The notes under the pieces are model-generated. The model saw nothing but the letters and a program-made list of their open reading frames with translations, was not told where the DNA came from and searched no databases. Below are positions 22,467 to 35,199 of a stretch of DNA of 64,000 bases, piece by piece. The translations under genes and the position numbers were made by a program. The stretch's first letter is position 1. Each line of letters begins with the position of its first letter. Source of the stretch: Toxonevra muliebris (taxonomy: Eukaryota > Arthropoda > Insecta > Diptera > Pallopteridae); contig OY829327.1 in NCBI GenBank assembly GCA_963691655.1, positions 63,624,079 through 63,688,078 of the forward strand, written 5' to 3'.

Positions 22467-25407
22467 ATTTTTTTTTTTAACAATATTTTATTGAATATAT
22501 AATTAATATACAGTAGTACAGATAAATTAGATATTTACAAAACATGTTATTTGAATTGCAACTAGTACATATAACTAACAAGCAATTTTATTCAGTTTAA
22601 TATATATTGTTTAAGATTCTCTGCTACTTTATGCATGTGAGAGATTTGATCATCGCAAGGTAAGATCACAAGGCTTGGTTCGTTTAAGTCTTCGCACCAA
22701 GTCATCTGTGTGGTGAAGTTTTGTGGCTTCAGGGCTTATGTGTTTCTCTAGACGCTCTCTATGAGCTTTGGCGAACTTAATAATTGATTTCTGAACTGTC
22801 GCAACATCTAAGTCACGGTGAAGATCAGTGTTGCGAATATACCAGGGGGCATTGGCAATGCATCTCAGGACTTTGTTCTGAAATCGTTGAATAATTTGGA
22901 CATATTTCTGACTGGCACACCTCCATAGTTGTGCACCATACGTCTACACGTGTTTAAGTATTTGGTTGTATATTACTATTTTATTATGAATGGATAGTGC
23001 CGAGTTTCTACCCAAGCGCCAGTACATGCTTCTATATTTAAGATCGAGCTCATCCCGTTTCTTTTTTACGTACTCATTCCAGCGGAGCTTTGCATCAAGG
23101 GTAATTCCAAGGTATTTCACTGTCTTCGAGTGAGGAACCTGAACGCCGTCTATGTATAAGGGCAGGCATCGAGTCTTTTTATTTGAAAAGTCAACATGAA
23201 CTGATTTGCTTTTATTTAATTTTATGCGCCACTGCTTTGTCCATTTGGTAACGTCATTTAGAGCTCTCTGCAAAGTATTTATTGAATCAACTTCAGTTTT
23301 ACCTACAGCTGTAATAGCAGTATCATTTGCGAACGTAGCTGTCGTATGAGTGCAACTAGTCGGTAGATCTAGAGTATAAATTAGATATAGAAGTGGACCC
23401 AAGACACTGCCTTGAGGCACCCCGGCTTTGATCTCATGTAACTTGCTATACTTGTCTTATTGTTTGATTCGAAAGATATGATAGAAGTATATCATAAAAT
23501 GCTCTCGGTAGGTAAGTTTAAATTTTGTGTAATAGGCCATTATGCCAAACCGTGTCAAATGCCTTTGCTACGTCTAGAAATATAATTGAGCAGACTTTTT
23601 TCTCCTCCAAAGCTTTTTCAATTTCGTGTTATTCTGTGAACCTGGTCCAACGTAGAATGCTCATTCCGAAAACCAAACTGGTGTGTTGGAATAACGTTCT
23701 CTTTTTCAACTATTGTATTTAGTCGTCTGACTAAAAGTTTATCGTATAACTTTGATAGTATTGGTAATAGTGATATTGGCCTATATGAAGACATATCATG
23801 AGGTGGCTTCCCTGGCTTTAGTATTTTACTTCCGATATCTTCCAATATATTGGAACGTATTTTAATTTGAAGCTGCTATTAATTAGTTTTGCAAGAATAC
23901 CAATCATTTCATGTGGTAGCTGTTTAAGAATTTCGGCAGTTATTAAATCATATCCTGGTGCTTTTTTTTCCTTTAGACTTCGTTTAATTTCCATAATGAT
24001 TTAAAATTTGATTGTATATTGTATTTTTGCACTACTTTTTTGATATTTGCATTCTATTTCATTATCAACATCATTAAAGTTGTTTGGTGTGAATACATCT
24101 GCAAGGTATCTTGCAAAAACGTCTGCTTTTTCTGCGTTGCTTTTGGCCCAATCATTGTTGTTTTTTTTTTTGTTGGCACAGACTGACTCGATGGCAGTTT
24201 CAATTTTTTCGTGCATTTCCATAGTGAATATTCTGTTGACTGACCTTTTATCAGATTTTTTAAGTATCTGCTTATGGATTCATTTGTGAAAGATCTAATT
24301 TCGATATTTATGGCTTTGCTTATTTTGTTTAGTGCAGATTTGTCACTTGGGCTACGAGATTGATGCCAACGGCGACGCATTTTTCGCTTCTTTTTTATCA
24401 TATTATTATTTCTTTGGGGTATTTGTGTACGGCTGAATAGTTTTGAAAAATGGGAGTACTCGTCCATGCTGCATTTTGAATACTTTTTGTGAATATTAAG
24501 ACTGCTTCATCCAACTGGTTTATTGTATCTATTTTTATAAACGTTTGTTCTTTACACTGTTTTGTTAGAATGCTTTTGAAGTAATGATAATCAGTAAATT
24601 TATTGATCAGGGTTGGTGGCGGTTCTTTTTGAATAATATTTTCACTGAGTGTTAAATAAATTGGTGAATGATCTGAACTCAAGTCAAGACCTTCATTTAT
24701 ATGCAAATAGTTGTGAGATACTTGACGTGTTACGAAGAAGTCAATTAGATCAGGCAGTTTTTGTGGATTGGTTGTCCAGTTTGTCGGCTTGCCAGTTGAT
24801 ATAGTTTCACAACCAGTTGATTGGACGGCCTACAGTAGCTCTCTGCCTTTCGTTGTAATTAATCTCGATCCCCAATGCGAGGGCTTGGCATTAAAATCAC
24901 CGCCAATAATAAATCGGTTTTTGTGTTTGTTCAGTAGCTGTTTGTATTGATCACAAGTAATTTGATGCCGCGGCGGACTAAACAAAGCAGTTAGCGATAT
25001 TTTATTATTCACATCAATTGTTATGGTGGTTGCTTGGAACATATCTGAGTTTAATTTTTCCTCTTCAAAGTGATTCAGTTTTTTATTTACAATTATCGCA
25101 GTGCCACCCCGAGCATTATTACTTGGGAGTATATTGTGGTATGTTTCATAGTTTTTAAATTTTATAAAAGATTGGCTCATAACATGCGTTTCTGATATAA
25201 GGTATACATCTATATTTTCTGTGTTAAGGATTACCTCTAGTTCTTTTCGGTGTTTAAGCAGACCATTTGCATTCCAGAGCATTATTCTTATATACTTAGG
25301 TACTATATATTTATTACATTAATTTTATTTTCGAGTTTTGCAAGTGATTTATTATACTCTTCTTGACGAGTTAACATTTGCAGAATTTTCTTATAGTCAA
25401 GAAAAAA
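22467..25407 (-). pseudogene. Jockey-type non-LTR retrotransposon, copy 2 (EN + RT)
   Basis: An ORF1-like tail (ILQMLTRQEEYNKSLAKLE, near 25420-25318) is followed by an APE endonuclease at 25282-24700 (LWNANGLLKHRKELEVI, ISETHV, GGDFNAKPSHWG, SDHSPIYL). RT follows: YRPISLLPILSKLYDKLLVR, HQFGFRNEHSTLDQVHR and PQGSVLGPLLYLIYTLDL. The active site reads FAND (23322-23333) instead of FADD. The T-run at 22466-22480 on the + strand fits a poly(A) tail. The 5' end abuts the inverted arm. Several frameshifts. It is a different subfamily member from copy 1. Confidence 0.85.
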
Positions 25408-25859
25408 TTTATCACCGTACTCGCAATAACAAAGATTATGACCGTATGTTATGGTGAATAACAAGGATTTATGCGGTTTTGAGTTTTTCGTTTCGAAAAA
25501 AAAAATTAAACTCAAGCAATAATTTTTATTCTCGAGCAGGAAAATAAAACTCAAAAAATAATTTTTATTCCTTAGCAAAAATATTTAACAAGCCATAATT
25601 TTTATTCTCGAAAAAAAAAAAAATAAAATCATAAGTTGACTTTTTCGGTTGAGCAAAAACATAAGAATTGAAAAATAATTGTTAAACCAGATTTAAAAAA
25701 TTAAAAATCAATAGATAAAAATTATTTTCGATCTTTACTAGTTTCAATAAAGCGTGCAACTAGTATCATTTTGGTGTACTCAATTATGCCCTCCGACATT
25801 TAGAACATGATGATTTTTTTCTTTTAATTTTGTAAAATATTCATTATTTTCGGTCCCTG
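25408..25859 (-). repeat. Right inverted arm of the 19.8-kb composite
   Basis: Its reverse complement starts CAGGGACCG and follows the left arm (6023-6395), with the same GAATAAAAATTATT / TTGAGTTT units, the TTTTTGCTCAACCGAAAAA block and the TACGGTGATAAATTTTTTCTT end. It also has about 110 bp near its outer end that the left arm lacks. Confidence 0.75.
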
Positions 25860-26193
25860 TTTAATGTATAATTATATTTTTTTAAACAGCACTCATTTTC
25901 ACAAACAAACAAAAGCCAAACAACGCAAAGGGTGGCAAAGAAAAAAAATGTATATAAGTTTGTAAAAAGTGTAATATTTTTCATAAAATATTACTATTTC
26001 CAATAAAATGCAACAGTGTATCTTCAACAATCCCATTTCATTTGAAGTGATGCAGGTTTTCTCGTCAGTAAAAAAGTTTGAAGTGAAATGTGTTCATTCT
26101 GTCTTTAGCTCAGTGTTCATTTTTCCAAACAACCACAATTTCGTTGTTTGACAGCAAAACATTGGTCGTGTAACATCGCCCTAAAAGCACTTT
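25860..26193 (+). mobile_element. MITE-1 copy, right half
   Basis: Resumes the MITE-1 sequence at TTTTTTTAAACAGCACTCATT and ends with the right terminal repeat (AACATCGCCCTAA). Orientation and breakpoint complement the left half at 5631-6022. Confidence 0.85.
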
Positions 26194-26628
26194 TGGTTAT
26201 ATTAGCACCATTCACTCTTTAGAGTAAAGTGCTGGTTAACGGAATGACAGGGTAAAATATAAAATGTAATAACAAAATATACGACATTTGCTTTTACTTG
26301 ACTTCACACTTTATATTTTTACTCTGGTTGGTCCCTTGAGTAAAATGTTTGTTACTCTACTACTCTGAGCAAGTACCTGGTTACATTCAGCTCGTTGCTG
26401 AGTTGTTTTTTTTATCGAAATGCACTCTTAGTTTAGTAATATTTTGTATGTAATAATACTATTTTGTAAAATAGCTCATTGCCACCCTGAATACTCGGCG
26501 TACTCGGTGTGCAATACACCGAGCATATCGTGTTCGGCGTGAGTAAAGATTCTCTCTTTGTGTTCGGTGCAGCAACAATTTCATTGTGTTCGCCGAGCAT
26601 ACTCGAAATATAACCACAGCCTAAGAGA
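26194..26628 (-). mobile_element. MITE-4, long copy
   Basis: The right end read inward is TTAGGCTGTGGTTATATT followed by CGAGTATGCTCGGCGAACAC. The left end carries GGTTATATTAGCACC, similar to the terminus of the 29-kb copy. Sub-terminal palindromes such as ACTCGGTGTG-caat-ACACCGAG are present. No ORF. Confidence 0.65.
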
Positions 26629-27860
26629 AAATTAGTGTTGCCTACCTTCTTGATTTGTACGACAATAAAAAATAAAAAACTATAGTAAAATAAAGATGTA
26701 TGCTAAGCCAAATGCCCCCCTCTTTAAATGAATGAAATTTTTAAAATTAATTTGATTTAATGTCAAATGGTTGTCGAAAAATTAATTATATGAAAAAGTA
26801 TTAAAGTTACGTTACAAATTCAAAAATCAAATTTCCTTTTATTGTTATTCGTAAGCTTAGTACAATTTGAAAATTTCAAAGGCAATGTAGAATGGCAAAA
26901 GTTGAATGGTGCAAGTGCGATGGCAGAAATTGCATCTAATAATAATATGGAAGAAATTTTTATTCCCATTAAAGAATTTACTTCTAATGACATCGGTCAG
27001 TTCCATGTTTCTGAATATGAAAATATAGAAAAAAGTTCGATAACTTGGGATAATCAGGTGGACCAAGGCGAATTTTTTGAAAATATTTTTTGGATAATTA
27101 ATTAAGATCAAATTTCAAATGTACGAAATTTGAGAGATTTCTTTATTTCGAAAAAGAGGAATGTGGTCGTGACCACTGAAGTATCAACGTTTTTTAGGTC
27201 TCTTGTTCATTCGTAAAAGGTTGTTTAAAACAGCCACAACTAAAAAATTGCTAAAGCAATAGTATAAAACAACTTTGTAAAAAAGTTCTAAAATTTACAT
27301 ACATTTGACAACATTTATTTTTATTATGCTCATAAATATCCAAAAAATGGTTAACTCCGTTTTTAAAGATAAGTTCAAAATCAAGCTATATCTTATTTTT
27401 AAGTTTGTTTTGTCTTTCAAGCGATTTTTTGATTATAATTTAATGAAAAACATTGAAATCTCTTTTGAAATGATTTTATTTATTGTTTATTTGTCGAAAC
27501 GCAACTCCAACAAGGGTGGCCGTCCATTTTCAAGTGGATACCATTCATTTATTTTTAATTTGTGGCACTATTTCATCTAGTTTTGATCAATTTTCTTCTG
27601 TCATTGTTTTAAATTTCCCACAAATATTGGAGACATTTCCCCATTACACCAGAGCTTTACTACTCCTCCAAAATGGGGGAATTTCCCCCGAGTTGGCAGG
27701 CCTGGATCGTACCGATCAAATTTTACCCTCCTGCTCTCTCTCTCTCTCTCCTATTTTTTCACTTTATATTGAAGCAACAACAACTCGTGCCCATTATGTG
27801 ATCTTGATCGACTGCATAACAATGAACGTATATACTAGAGACCTGCACGATTCAAAGGTT
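26629..27860. other. Intron 1, unassigned; one uncharacterised ORF and a CT microsatellite
   Basis: A + strand ORF at 26842-27105 (87 codons) is not recognised; it lacks motifs and begins with a TTATTGTTATTC-type AT-rich run. A (CT)n run lies near 27735-27751. Sequence at about 27660-27700 (AATTTCCCCCGAGTTGGCA) resembles the ends of the element at 8129-9188. Confidence 0.3.
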
Positions 27861-28985
27861 ACACTGTGGAACATTTTGAGGGATCTGATCTTGCACCAGA
27901 GCAACTCCCAAAAAAAATTAAAGGAGACGCAGGATGGGGTTTGGTTTGGCCGTAAGTGGTCATAATGTTGAGATATGACCTTGAGAATATGGTAATTTAA
28001 CATACGCAGATATTTTTTATTAAGTACAGGAAATGAGGTAAAAAGTAGGTATCCGGGGGATTTCGGGGTCGAGAAATCCAATACATTTTGCATATATTTT
28101 TGGTTTAACGTTAGATTAGGTTAGGTTAGGTATCAGGGGGTTTTGGGGCCATGAAATGCATTTTTGATATTTATATTTTGCTACGACTACCGCTAGGCGG
28201 TGCCACAGAATTTATATTTTTTGCTATTTCGTAGTGGGCACGTGAAGTAGTGATAACAAATCAAGACTTAAAACCAGGCGCAACCAACGCTTGAAATGGT
28301 GGTGCGCAGCGAACATACCATAGCTATTGACGATTGCGTGTAACTACGTTTAGTTTTCTATTTTTTAAGAATCTTAAGCCAAAGAATATGTTTATTTTTT
28401 AAAGTAAATTTTTTATATAAATATACAGTGCGTGACACAACTGTGTAAATGCTTTATATATGTTTTGAGATCAAAGATATATGTTAGTATGAAACCTATT
28501 TTAAATACTGCTTCAATATTTATGTAAAATTTTCCACTGGAATTGCCATTTTCTTTAAATTAAAAAAAAAAATATTAATTCTGTGGCGCCGCCTAGCGGT
28601 AGTCGTAGCAAAATATAAATATCAAAAATGCATTTCATGGCCCCGAAACTCCCTGATACCTAACCTAACCTAATCTAACTTTAAACCAAAAATGTATGCA
28701 AAAACATAAAGAAAAATATGTTCAGTGGCGACCTCTAGTGGCAATCCGCAGAAAAAAATTAATATCAAAAAGGATTTTTCGACCCCGAAAACTCCCGGAT
28801 ACCTACTTTTTACCTCATTTCCTGTACTTAATAAAAAATATCTGCGTATGTTAAATTACCATATTCTCAAGATCATATCTCAATATTATGACCACTTACG
28901 GCCAAACCAAACCCCATCCTGTGCTTAGAGGAGCGTCTCCTTTTTTGGGAGTTGCTCTGGTGCAAAAAAAAATGTTCCACTGTGT
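27861..28985. mobile_element. Foldback element FB-1
   Basis: Arms of about 360-420 bp (27861-28220 and 28563-28985) are near-perfect inverted copies. Ends are ACACTGTGGAACA and, inward from the right, ACACAGTGGAACA. Inside the arms are TTGCACCAGAGCAACTCCC, GGTTAGGTTAGG words and a CGCCTAGCGGTAGTCGTAGC block. The spacer (28221-28562) is AT-rich and has no ORF. Confidence 0.85.
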
Positions 28986-29061
28986 TATTAAATGAAATTT
29001 TTACTATGAACATTTTATTTAAGAGACCGAAACTAAGATGCTGCTAAAGCGAATGTGCAGC

Positions 29062-29280
29062 TAAGGCTGAGGTTATATTGGGAGTATGCTGGGCGAACAC
29101 CATGAAATTGTTGTTGCACCGAACAGAAAGAGAGAATGTTTTGCGTGAACCGCGCTTTATTAAACAAACGAGTATATTTTGACAAAAAGCAATTCTGCAA
29201 CGAGCTGAATGTAGCCATCTCGACCGAGCACGGGAGAAAATGTTTTGTGTTCGTCGAACACCGAGCACCAATATAATCAA
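29062..29280 (+). mobile_element. MITE-4, short full-length copy
   Basis: Runs from AGGCTGAGGTTATATTGGGA to the inverted terminus CGAGCACCAATATAATC. Internal GCAACGAGCTGAATGTA is shared with the 26-kb copy. It abuts the 3' end of the CR1-like element. Confidence 0.72.
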
Positions 29281-32200
29281 TATAAAAAGCAGCTCTTGAC
29301 TGTTACGGCGGACAAAAACCAACATTGAATATGACCTAGAAATTAAAGTGTTTATATGACTAACATAAGTAAGTTTAGTGTCAAAGATTACTCCTAAATC
29401 AGAAATTTCATCAACAGTTTTCAGCATAGAGCTAGCAATGCGATAGGATGTAGACAGTAAAGTATGTGATTTGGAGAAAGGTATATGAAAACATTTATTT
29501 ATGAATATATTCAAAGACAGAGAATTTTTGCCACACCAAGAATTAACATTATTGAATTCAGATTGAAGAATCTGAGAATCATGGAAAGAAACCATGCTGA
29601 TGAGGACAGATCAAGCTCTTAAGGGCGAAATAAAGTTTCTCTTTAACAACGGACTCAAACAACTTAGAAACCGTGGATAATTTGAAAATCGGCCTATAGT
29701 TAGCTACATTTATTTAATTACTATTAAAAATGGGAGTAATCGAAGCAACTTTCCATGCGTCAATGAAAACTCCAGAAGAAAGCGATTTATTAAAAATAAC
29801 CAGCAGCGGTTGAATTAGTGATGTGCAATTTTTTAATAAAGCAGGAGCAAGACCATTGGCATCAGCTTGGAACGAAGCTTTCAGATTAAGGATACCTTTA
29901 TAAACGTCATCCAAAGAGAGAGTGAGTGAACCAAAATTAATAGGTGATCCCAAGTTTTGAGGGAAATCACTCGCAACAGTCAAAGAGCCAGAAACAAAAT
30001 TTGAACAAAAGAAGTCCGCAAAGGTTAACAGTTTCCACAGGAGAGTTCCAGCATCTATCATTCAAAAAGACACGAAGTAAAATCTGAAGAAGATTTTTTT
30101 TTGAATTAATAAAACGCCAGAAAGCTTTAGGATTGAATTTTAAGTTAGCCTCATAATTAAGGATATAATTCCTGAATAGAAATTTGTCTAAACAATTGAA
30201 TTCCTTCATATAAAACTCATATTTTGTTTTGAAAATCGGACTATTAGTAGACCTGAATTTATTGTAATACTTATTTCTTAGATTTTTGAGCTTCTTTAAG
30301 TCCCTGGAATACCATGGCAGTTTGTAAACTTTTTTCGAGAGAGGCGGAATATTATTTGCACAGCAAACTTGAATCTTATTAATAAAAATTTCAAAGCATG
30401 TCGTCCCAATCAAGATTAAGAAGATAATGATCCAGCTTGCGAAAGTCATTGGCTTTAAATTATCACCAGTATACTGATTAACAGGAAGAACAGTAGGAAA
30501 ATCATAAAATTCAAATTGTAGGATTAAACAAACATGGTGCATTTCAGTGGAAGAAAATGGAAAGAGGCATTCAAATAAATTAAAATTAGCATTAGTGCCA
30601 ATAAAAACTAAATCAAAAATTTTATTAAGCTTATTAACCAAACTATTGTTTTGCCTTAAATCAAGGCTGGATATGGAATCAATCAAATAAATTTCAGAAA
30701 GGCTATTAACATTATTATCATTAAGGTCAACACTATCATCCAAATGAGACCATAAAATATTACAGAGGTTAAAGTCACATAAGATACAGAAATGATTATT
30801 ACTCGTAGAAGGTACATCTTAAACTAGAGACGAGATGTTGTCAACATGGGCTTTATATAATGAATCAGAGTTATTTGGAGCAATGTAAGAAGCGCAAAAA
30901 AAGGCGCACCAGAGCACCCATCAACTGAAACACAAATCTGATCTAAGAGAGAGTAATCATTTTGTAGTATATATCGTGAAGAATGTAGTTTATGTTGAAC
31001 AGCAATCAGAACACCACCTCCTCTGGACAGTCCAGTTTTAGCAGCATCTCTGTCCTTCCGAAAAATATTGTAAAGCTGTGGATCAAAGAACTCCTCATCA
31101 AAGAAGTCAGCATTTAACCAGGTCTCGATAAGAACGATGATATCAAAGTCAAGATGTGAGCTTTTTGAACGGAACAAATGAAAAAAGATCTTAAGATGAT
31201 AATTATTGATACATATATATTTGAAGAAGTAGTTATTAGGTGATCATGAGTGATGAGATCATATGAAAAAGCTGTTAGATGATTATTGTTGGATTTGCCA
31301 ATTTTAGGAACAGTGGCCATAATCGCAGAAGACAGTGGATCAAATGCATCATAATGAGGTGCATTGAGATTTACTTGTTTTTTGAAAGACGGTCAATATA
31401 TATAGATGAGGACCTCTCTTTCGAGAGACAAACTTGTGGATCACAATATCACTAGTCCAGAAATCCTTCGATACAACGCGATCAAACACCTCAGCAGGAG
31501 GTATGATCTTGAATGCGGCGATTTGACGTTCAAATTGTGTAGCAAGCTTGAAACAATTAATTTCATAAGAAGATGTACCAAGTTTAAAGTTGATATACGC
31601 TGACACATCAGATTCAGATGTAGACCTGGCTAGCCTTGAGACAAAGATGAACTTGCGTACCAGAACTACTGATTGGCATACGAGAGATGGTGTTACCTCC
31701 AGAGATGGCGGAAACGGTGAGGAGAAGACACCAGACCATCGATCAGGAACAATTAATTTTGGGTTATCAACCAAAGATGGTAGTGAGGCAGCGGCATAAG
31801 AAAGAGGCAGTAGCTACTACTGCCTCTGATGCAGTAAAAGCAAGCATAGCAGCAGCAGGCATTGCAACAGCAGCAGCAGGCTTAGAAGTAGCAGGCCTAG
31901 CAGCACGCATAGCATAAGTAACAGGTGGAACAGAAGCAGCAGCAGTAGGCGGAGCAGCAGCAGTGGGCAGAGCAGGAGCAGTAGCAGGCAAAGTAGCACC
32001 AGCAGTAGGCAGATCAGCAGCAGCGGTAGGCAGAGTAGCAGATACAAACGATGAACAGCTGATATCAGCCACAGAACCATTATTGCTAATTGATGAAATA
32101 GATTTACGAATGGCACGCATTTCAGACGAAAGATTTGCAAAATTACATGTATGCTCACTTGAGAGATTAGACAATTGATTCTCCATATTAGAGGAAGGCA

Positions 32201-32483
32201 GCGAGGGTGCAGACAGTGAAGTAGGAGTGGGAGAGGCAACTCGAGTGTAATCAAGTTCAGAATTATAGTTTGATAGAGTATAAGAACCCACAAAATCTTT
32301 AATAGCAGTTAAATGTCTATTTAATTCAGCCACCATAAATGATTTAAGCTCAGCAATTTGGTCGTTAATTGACTTACATTTTGATTCAAAGATGTTAAGC
32401 ATACTATTAACACCAGCTTTATGCGATTCCAGGACAGAATCATATGCTTTAGACAGTTCTTGTCTAAATATACTCGCTTGTTT
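29281..32483 (-). pseudogene. CR1-like non-LTR retrotransposon
   Basis: ORF1 at 32480-31349 opens with a coiled-coil-like, Gln/Lys-rich stretch (FESKCKSINDQIAELKSFM). An Ala/Pro/Thr-rich low-complexity middle (GCA repeats, 31830-32030) and a C-terminal domain with VRKFIFVSRLARSTSESDV follow. The endonuclease fragment at 31177-30824 has IIVLIETWL and LSRGGGVLIAV. RT begins near 30061 and continues through NYRPIFKLSTVSKLFESVVK to QHGF at about 29600, then jumps to the region after the active site (NSWCGKNSLSLN). The catalytic YADD segment is deleted. The 3' end is missing. RGGGVLIAV and the RT entry fit the CR1/Kiri group. Confidence 0.72.
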
Positions 32484-32676
32484 AATACTATTTTATATGT
32501 AAGGATACTGTTTTGTAAAATAACTCATTGCCACCCTGAATACTCGGCGTGCTCGGTGGACAATATACCGACCATATCGTGTTCGGTGTGAGAGTGAGTA
32601 AAGATTCTCTTTTTTTGTTCGGAGCAACAACAATTTCATAGTGTTCGCCGAGCATACTCCCAATATAACCACAGCC
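32484..32676 (-). mobile_element. MITE-4, partial copy
   Basis: Right terminus read inward is AGGCTGTGGTTATATTGGGA. The copy is cut at the CR1-like ORF1 junction near 32484, so only one half remains. Confidence 0.65.
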
Positions 32677-33158
32677 TAGGAAGCTTAACGAATTTTACTG
32701 TATTTCTATTTTTGACCTGCGACAGAATGAAAAGCAAACAAGTTATCAATCGTGAAAATCATTCCGTTTTGTTTGTTTCTGTTATTTTCGATTGTAAGTA
32801 GGGTAGCCAGATTTTTTATCTAAAAAATCAGTACATTGGACTTGAACTGAATACAAAATTCAGTACAAATCAGTACATTTTCCAGATACATATATATAGA
32901 TTTTTGCTTTTGATTATAAGCTCACTTTATAAACTCATTAGGGCAAGTCTGTTTGTTTCTTTCCTCTAAAAAGTGAACAATAAACTTAAAGTTCTTTTAG
33001 TGGTACCGACAAAATTTCACATTTTTTCTACATTTGGGAATGTTTCACTACCCTTAACATTCATTAAATTTTACAAAACCTATATTTTTGTCTACATTTC
33101 CATTGAAAGAATTTTAAAAATTTTAAAAAGAACAAAAATGTTATTAAAATTAGAAAAC
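32677..33158. other. Intron 1, unassigned
   Basis: AT-rich, with repeated words (CAGTACA-TT-GAAC). No gene or terminal repeat recognised. Confidence 0.35.
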
Positions 33159-34472
33159 CAAGGTCGTATTTAGGGAGGGAGGTTTTGGGGGTTTCCTCGA
33201 AATGTGGAAACTTTATTTTAATTTTTGATATTAATTGCCAGTGGATGGAAAAAAAGTTTTTTTTTTTAAGTCAAATATAAAAAAATAAATTTTAAAACTT
33301 AGTTACACTATGCGACCAAATCTGATTTGTTTTCTTCGACACGAGTTTGACTTCAAATTCAAAAAGAGAAGGTGATGCTAAGCAATCCTGCTGATGGTTG
33401 ACCTAGAAACAGTAACTGTTTTTGCTTTCGTCCTGAGACAGTTTGAAAAGTTTAAAAAATAGCAAAAATTACTGTATCCTTGTAAAATTAGACTTATTTA
33501 AAAGGTAATAAAAAGCAATATTTTGTTATGTGATATATTTGGAGTTTTTCTACCATCAGATGGCTCTTTCAACCTTAACTTGTCCGCCATGGGTGGGTGT
33601 AAGTAAGATAAAATCCGTTCTGTGTACATTTTTTTCCTGCACCCCTAGACATAAACACATCTCCTACTTTAAGGGTGCATGCGAAAAATTTGACTTAAGG
33701 CTAATTAAGGGCATGATTCAGCCTTTCATTTCTAAATTTTGAAGTTTGTCGCACGTCAGGGTTCAGCTCTACAATTTTTCAAAAATGGCCAAAAACTATA
33801 TTTTTTGGTGCTTCCAAGTTTTTGGCCTTAGATTCGTGTTCAGCATGAAAAATTTATTCGCAAAAACTTGGAACCATTTTATTCGCCAAACCCATGCAGG
33901 ACAGTGTTATTGGATTAGCTCCAAAATTTGAAAAGACAATCTTAAAATGTAATTAATTCTTTATTGCTCAGAGCACCCCGACTCGGAAGATCTCTTTCAA
34001 TGCTATGACTAAACGAATATAGGGAATATATGCCAACTATCCGGGTTCCTCATCATTGATAATGATTCCCACTGATAATCATTTGGAAAAAATTAGCCTA
34101 TGACTATTTTTGATAATGGCAAGTGAATGATTTATCGAAATTATGTCCTTCAGGATAAAAAAAATGTATTGGAATGCACATTGAATAAAATTTATTTGAA
34201 AAAATTTAAATTGATTATTCTGTGAATCTTTTCGTCCTTTTCTGCCATTTTTTTTTTTTTTGAAGTTAAGCTTAAAGTAACTCGGAAAGAAAAATGTTTT
34301 CTAAAGCTTTAAGACATTTATCTACTTTTGTCCCTAGTCTGGTAGGGCCCATTAAATGCATCATTGTATTTAATTTATTGTACTTAAACATCAGTTTCAT
34401 AAAAATTATTTATGAATATTTTCTTCGAATGAAACCCCGCCCTTTCGAAAAAAAATTCTGGCTACGTCCCTG
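33159..34472 (+). mobile_element. TE-7 hAT-like element, copy a
   Basis: Ends are CAAGGTCGTA at the left and CAGGGACGTA read inward from the right. It matches TE-7 copy b (62828-63898, opposite strand) over most of its length, with roughly 200-300 bp extra near 33500-33720 that may be a secondary insertion. No transposase ORF. Confidence 0.72.
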
Positions 34473-34785
34473 CTCAAAATAATGCAAAATCCAAAAATAG
34501 GTAGATTGCGTACTGATTTCACTGCAACTCTCTCTCTCTCGGTCTGTATATGTTCGAATTTATTTTAAGTATTTGCGTTGTGGGTGGTTGTTCGAATTTC
34601 TTAATTGTGTTTTGTTTTGTGTTTGTGCATTTTTTATCGATTATATAAATATGAAACGTAATTTCGAATTACAACAAACTCATTCCATTCATTCTCGTGA
34701 TCTCACAAACAACGTTGTTGTATGCTTGATTTTTTTTGTTGTGTTTGTATTCTGTTTTCATTCCATGGCATATAACAACCAGACC
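34473..34785. other. Intron 1, unassigned
   Basis: A 98-codon ORF at 34573-34869 is Phe/Val/Cys-rich and low in complexity; I judge it noncoding. Confidence 0.3.
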
Positions 34786-35150
34786 TGGGTAAATTCAATT
34801 ACATTACAGTCCCAATTCCAATTACAAGGAATTGTAATTGGTACTTTAATATTTTCAATTCCTTGGTAATGGAATCAATCAATTACTTCCTTGGAATTAA
34901 ATTCCAATTTAGTTGGAATGATTCCTCGAAAGTAATTGATAGCCTTTTAGTTCAATTCCAAAAAAGCAAACAAAAAACAAAAATTTCGGAAAATATTGTA
35001 AAATGCTTCTAATAAGCCGTTACGAGAAAAGTGACCCACTTTTTATACTGATTCGCTCATAACGGCTTATTAGAAGCAGTTTACAATATTTTCCGAAAAA
35101 TTTTTTTTTTTTGGATTTATTGGAATTGAACTAAAAGGGGGAAAAAATTA
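34786..35150. repeat. ATTCCAATT-rich element with long hairpin
   Basis: Repeated AATTCCAATT/GGAATTG words run from 34800 to 34960. They are followed by a palindrome whose outer arms (CTTTTAGTTCAATTCCAA / TTGGAATTGAACTAAAAG) span 34943-35138. The inner 43-bp arms (34984-35026 and 35056-35098) are nearly perfect, with a 29-nt loop. CAGACCTGGGTAAATT at 34780 may be the element's left end. Confidence 0.65.
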
Positions 35151-35199
35151 CTTTTTCGGACTATATTATTTCTAAGTACTATATTATTAAAAGTACAAA

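Noticed and set aside
6015..25867. An 8-bp target duplication around the 19.8-kb block
   Set aside because: TTGTTAAG on the left and TTTAATGT on the right do not match beyond chance; the single-insertion idea rests on the split MITE and inverted arms only.
28105..28130. GGTTAGGTTAGG telomere-like repeat (also near 41767)
   Set aside because: Only two or three units inside a foldback arm; short TTAGG-like runs occur widely and flies lack TTAGG telomeres.
31817..32293. 158-codon Leu-rich ORF opposite GCA repeats
   Set aside because: It is the shifted frame of the Ala-rich CR1 ORF1 segment (GCA read as CTG/TTG runs).
34573..34869. 98-codon hydrophobic + strand ORF resembling a membrane protein
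   Set aside because: Phe/Val/Cys bias comes from T-rich low-complexity DNA, and it runs into the ATTCCAATT repeat element.
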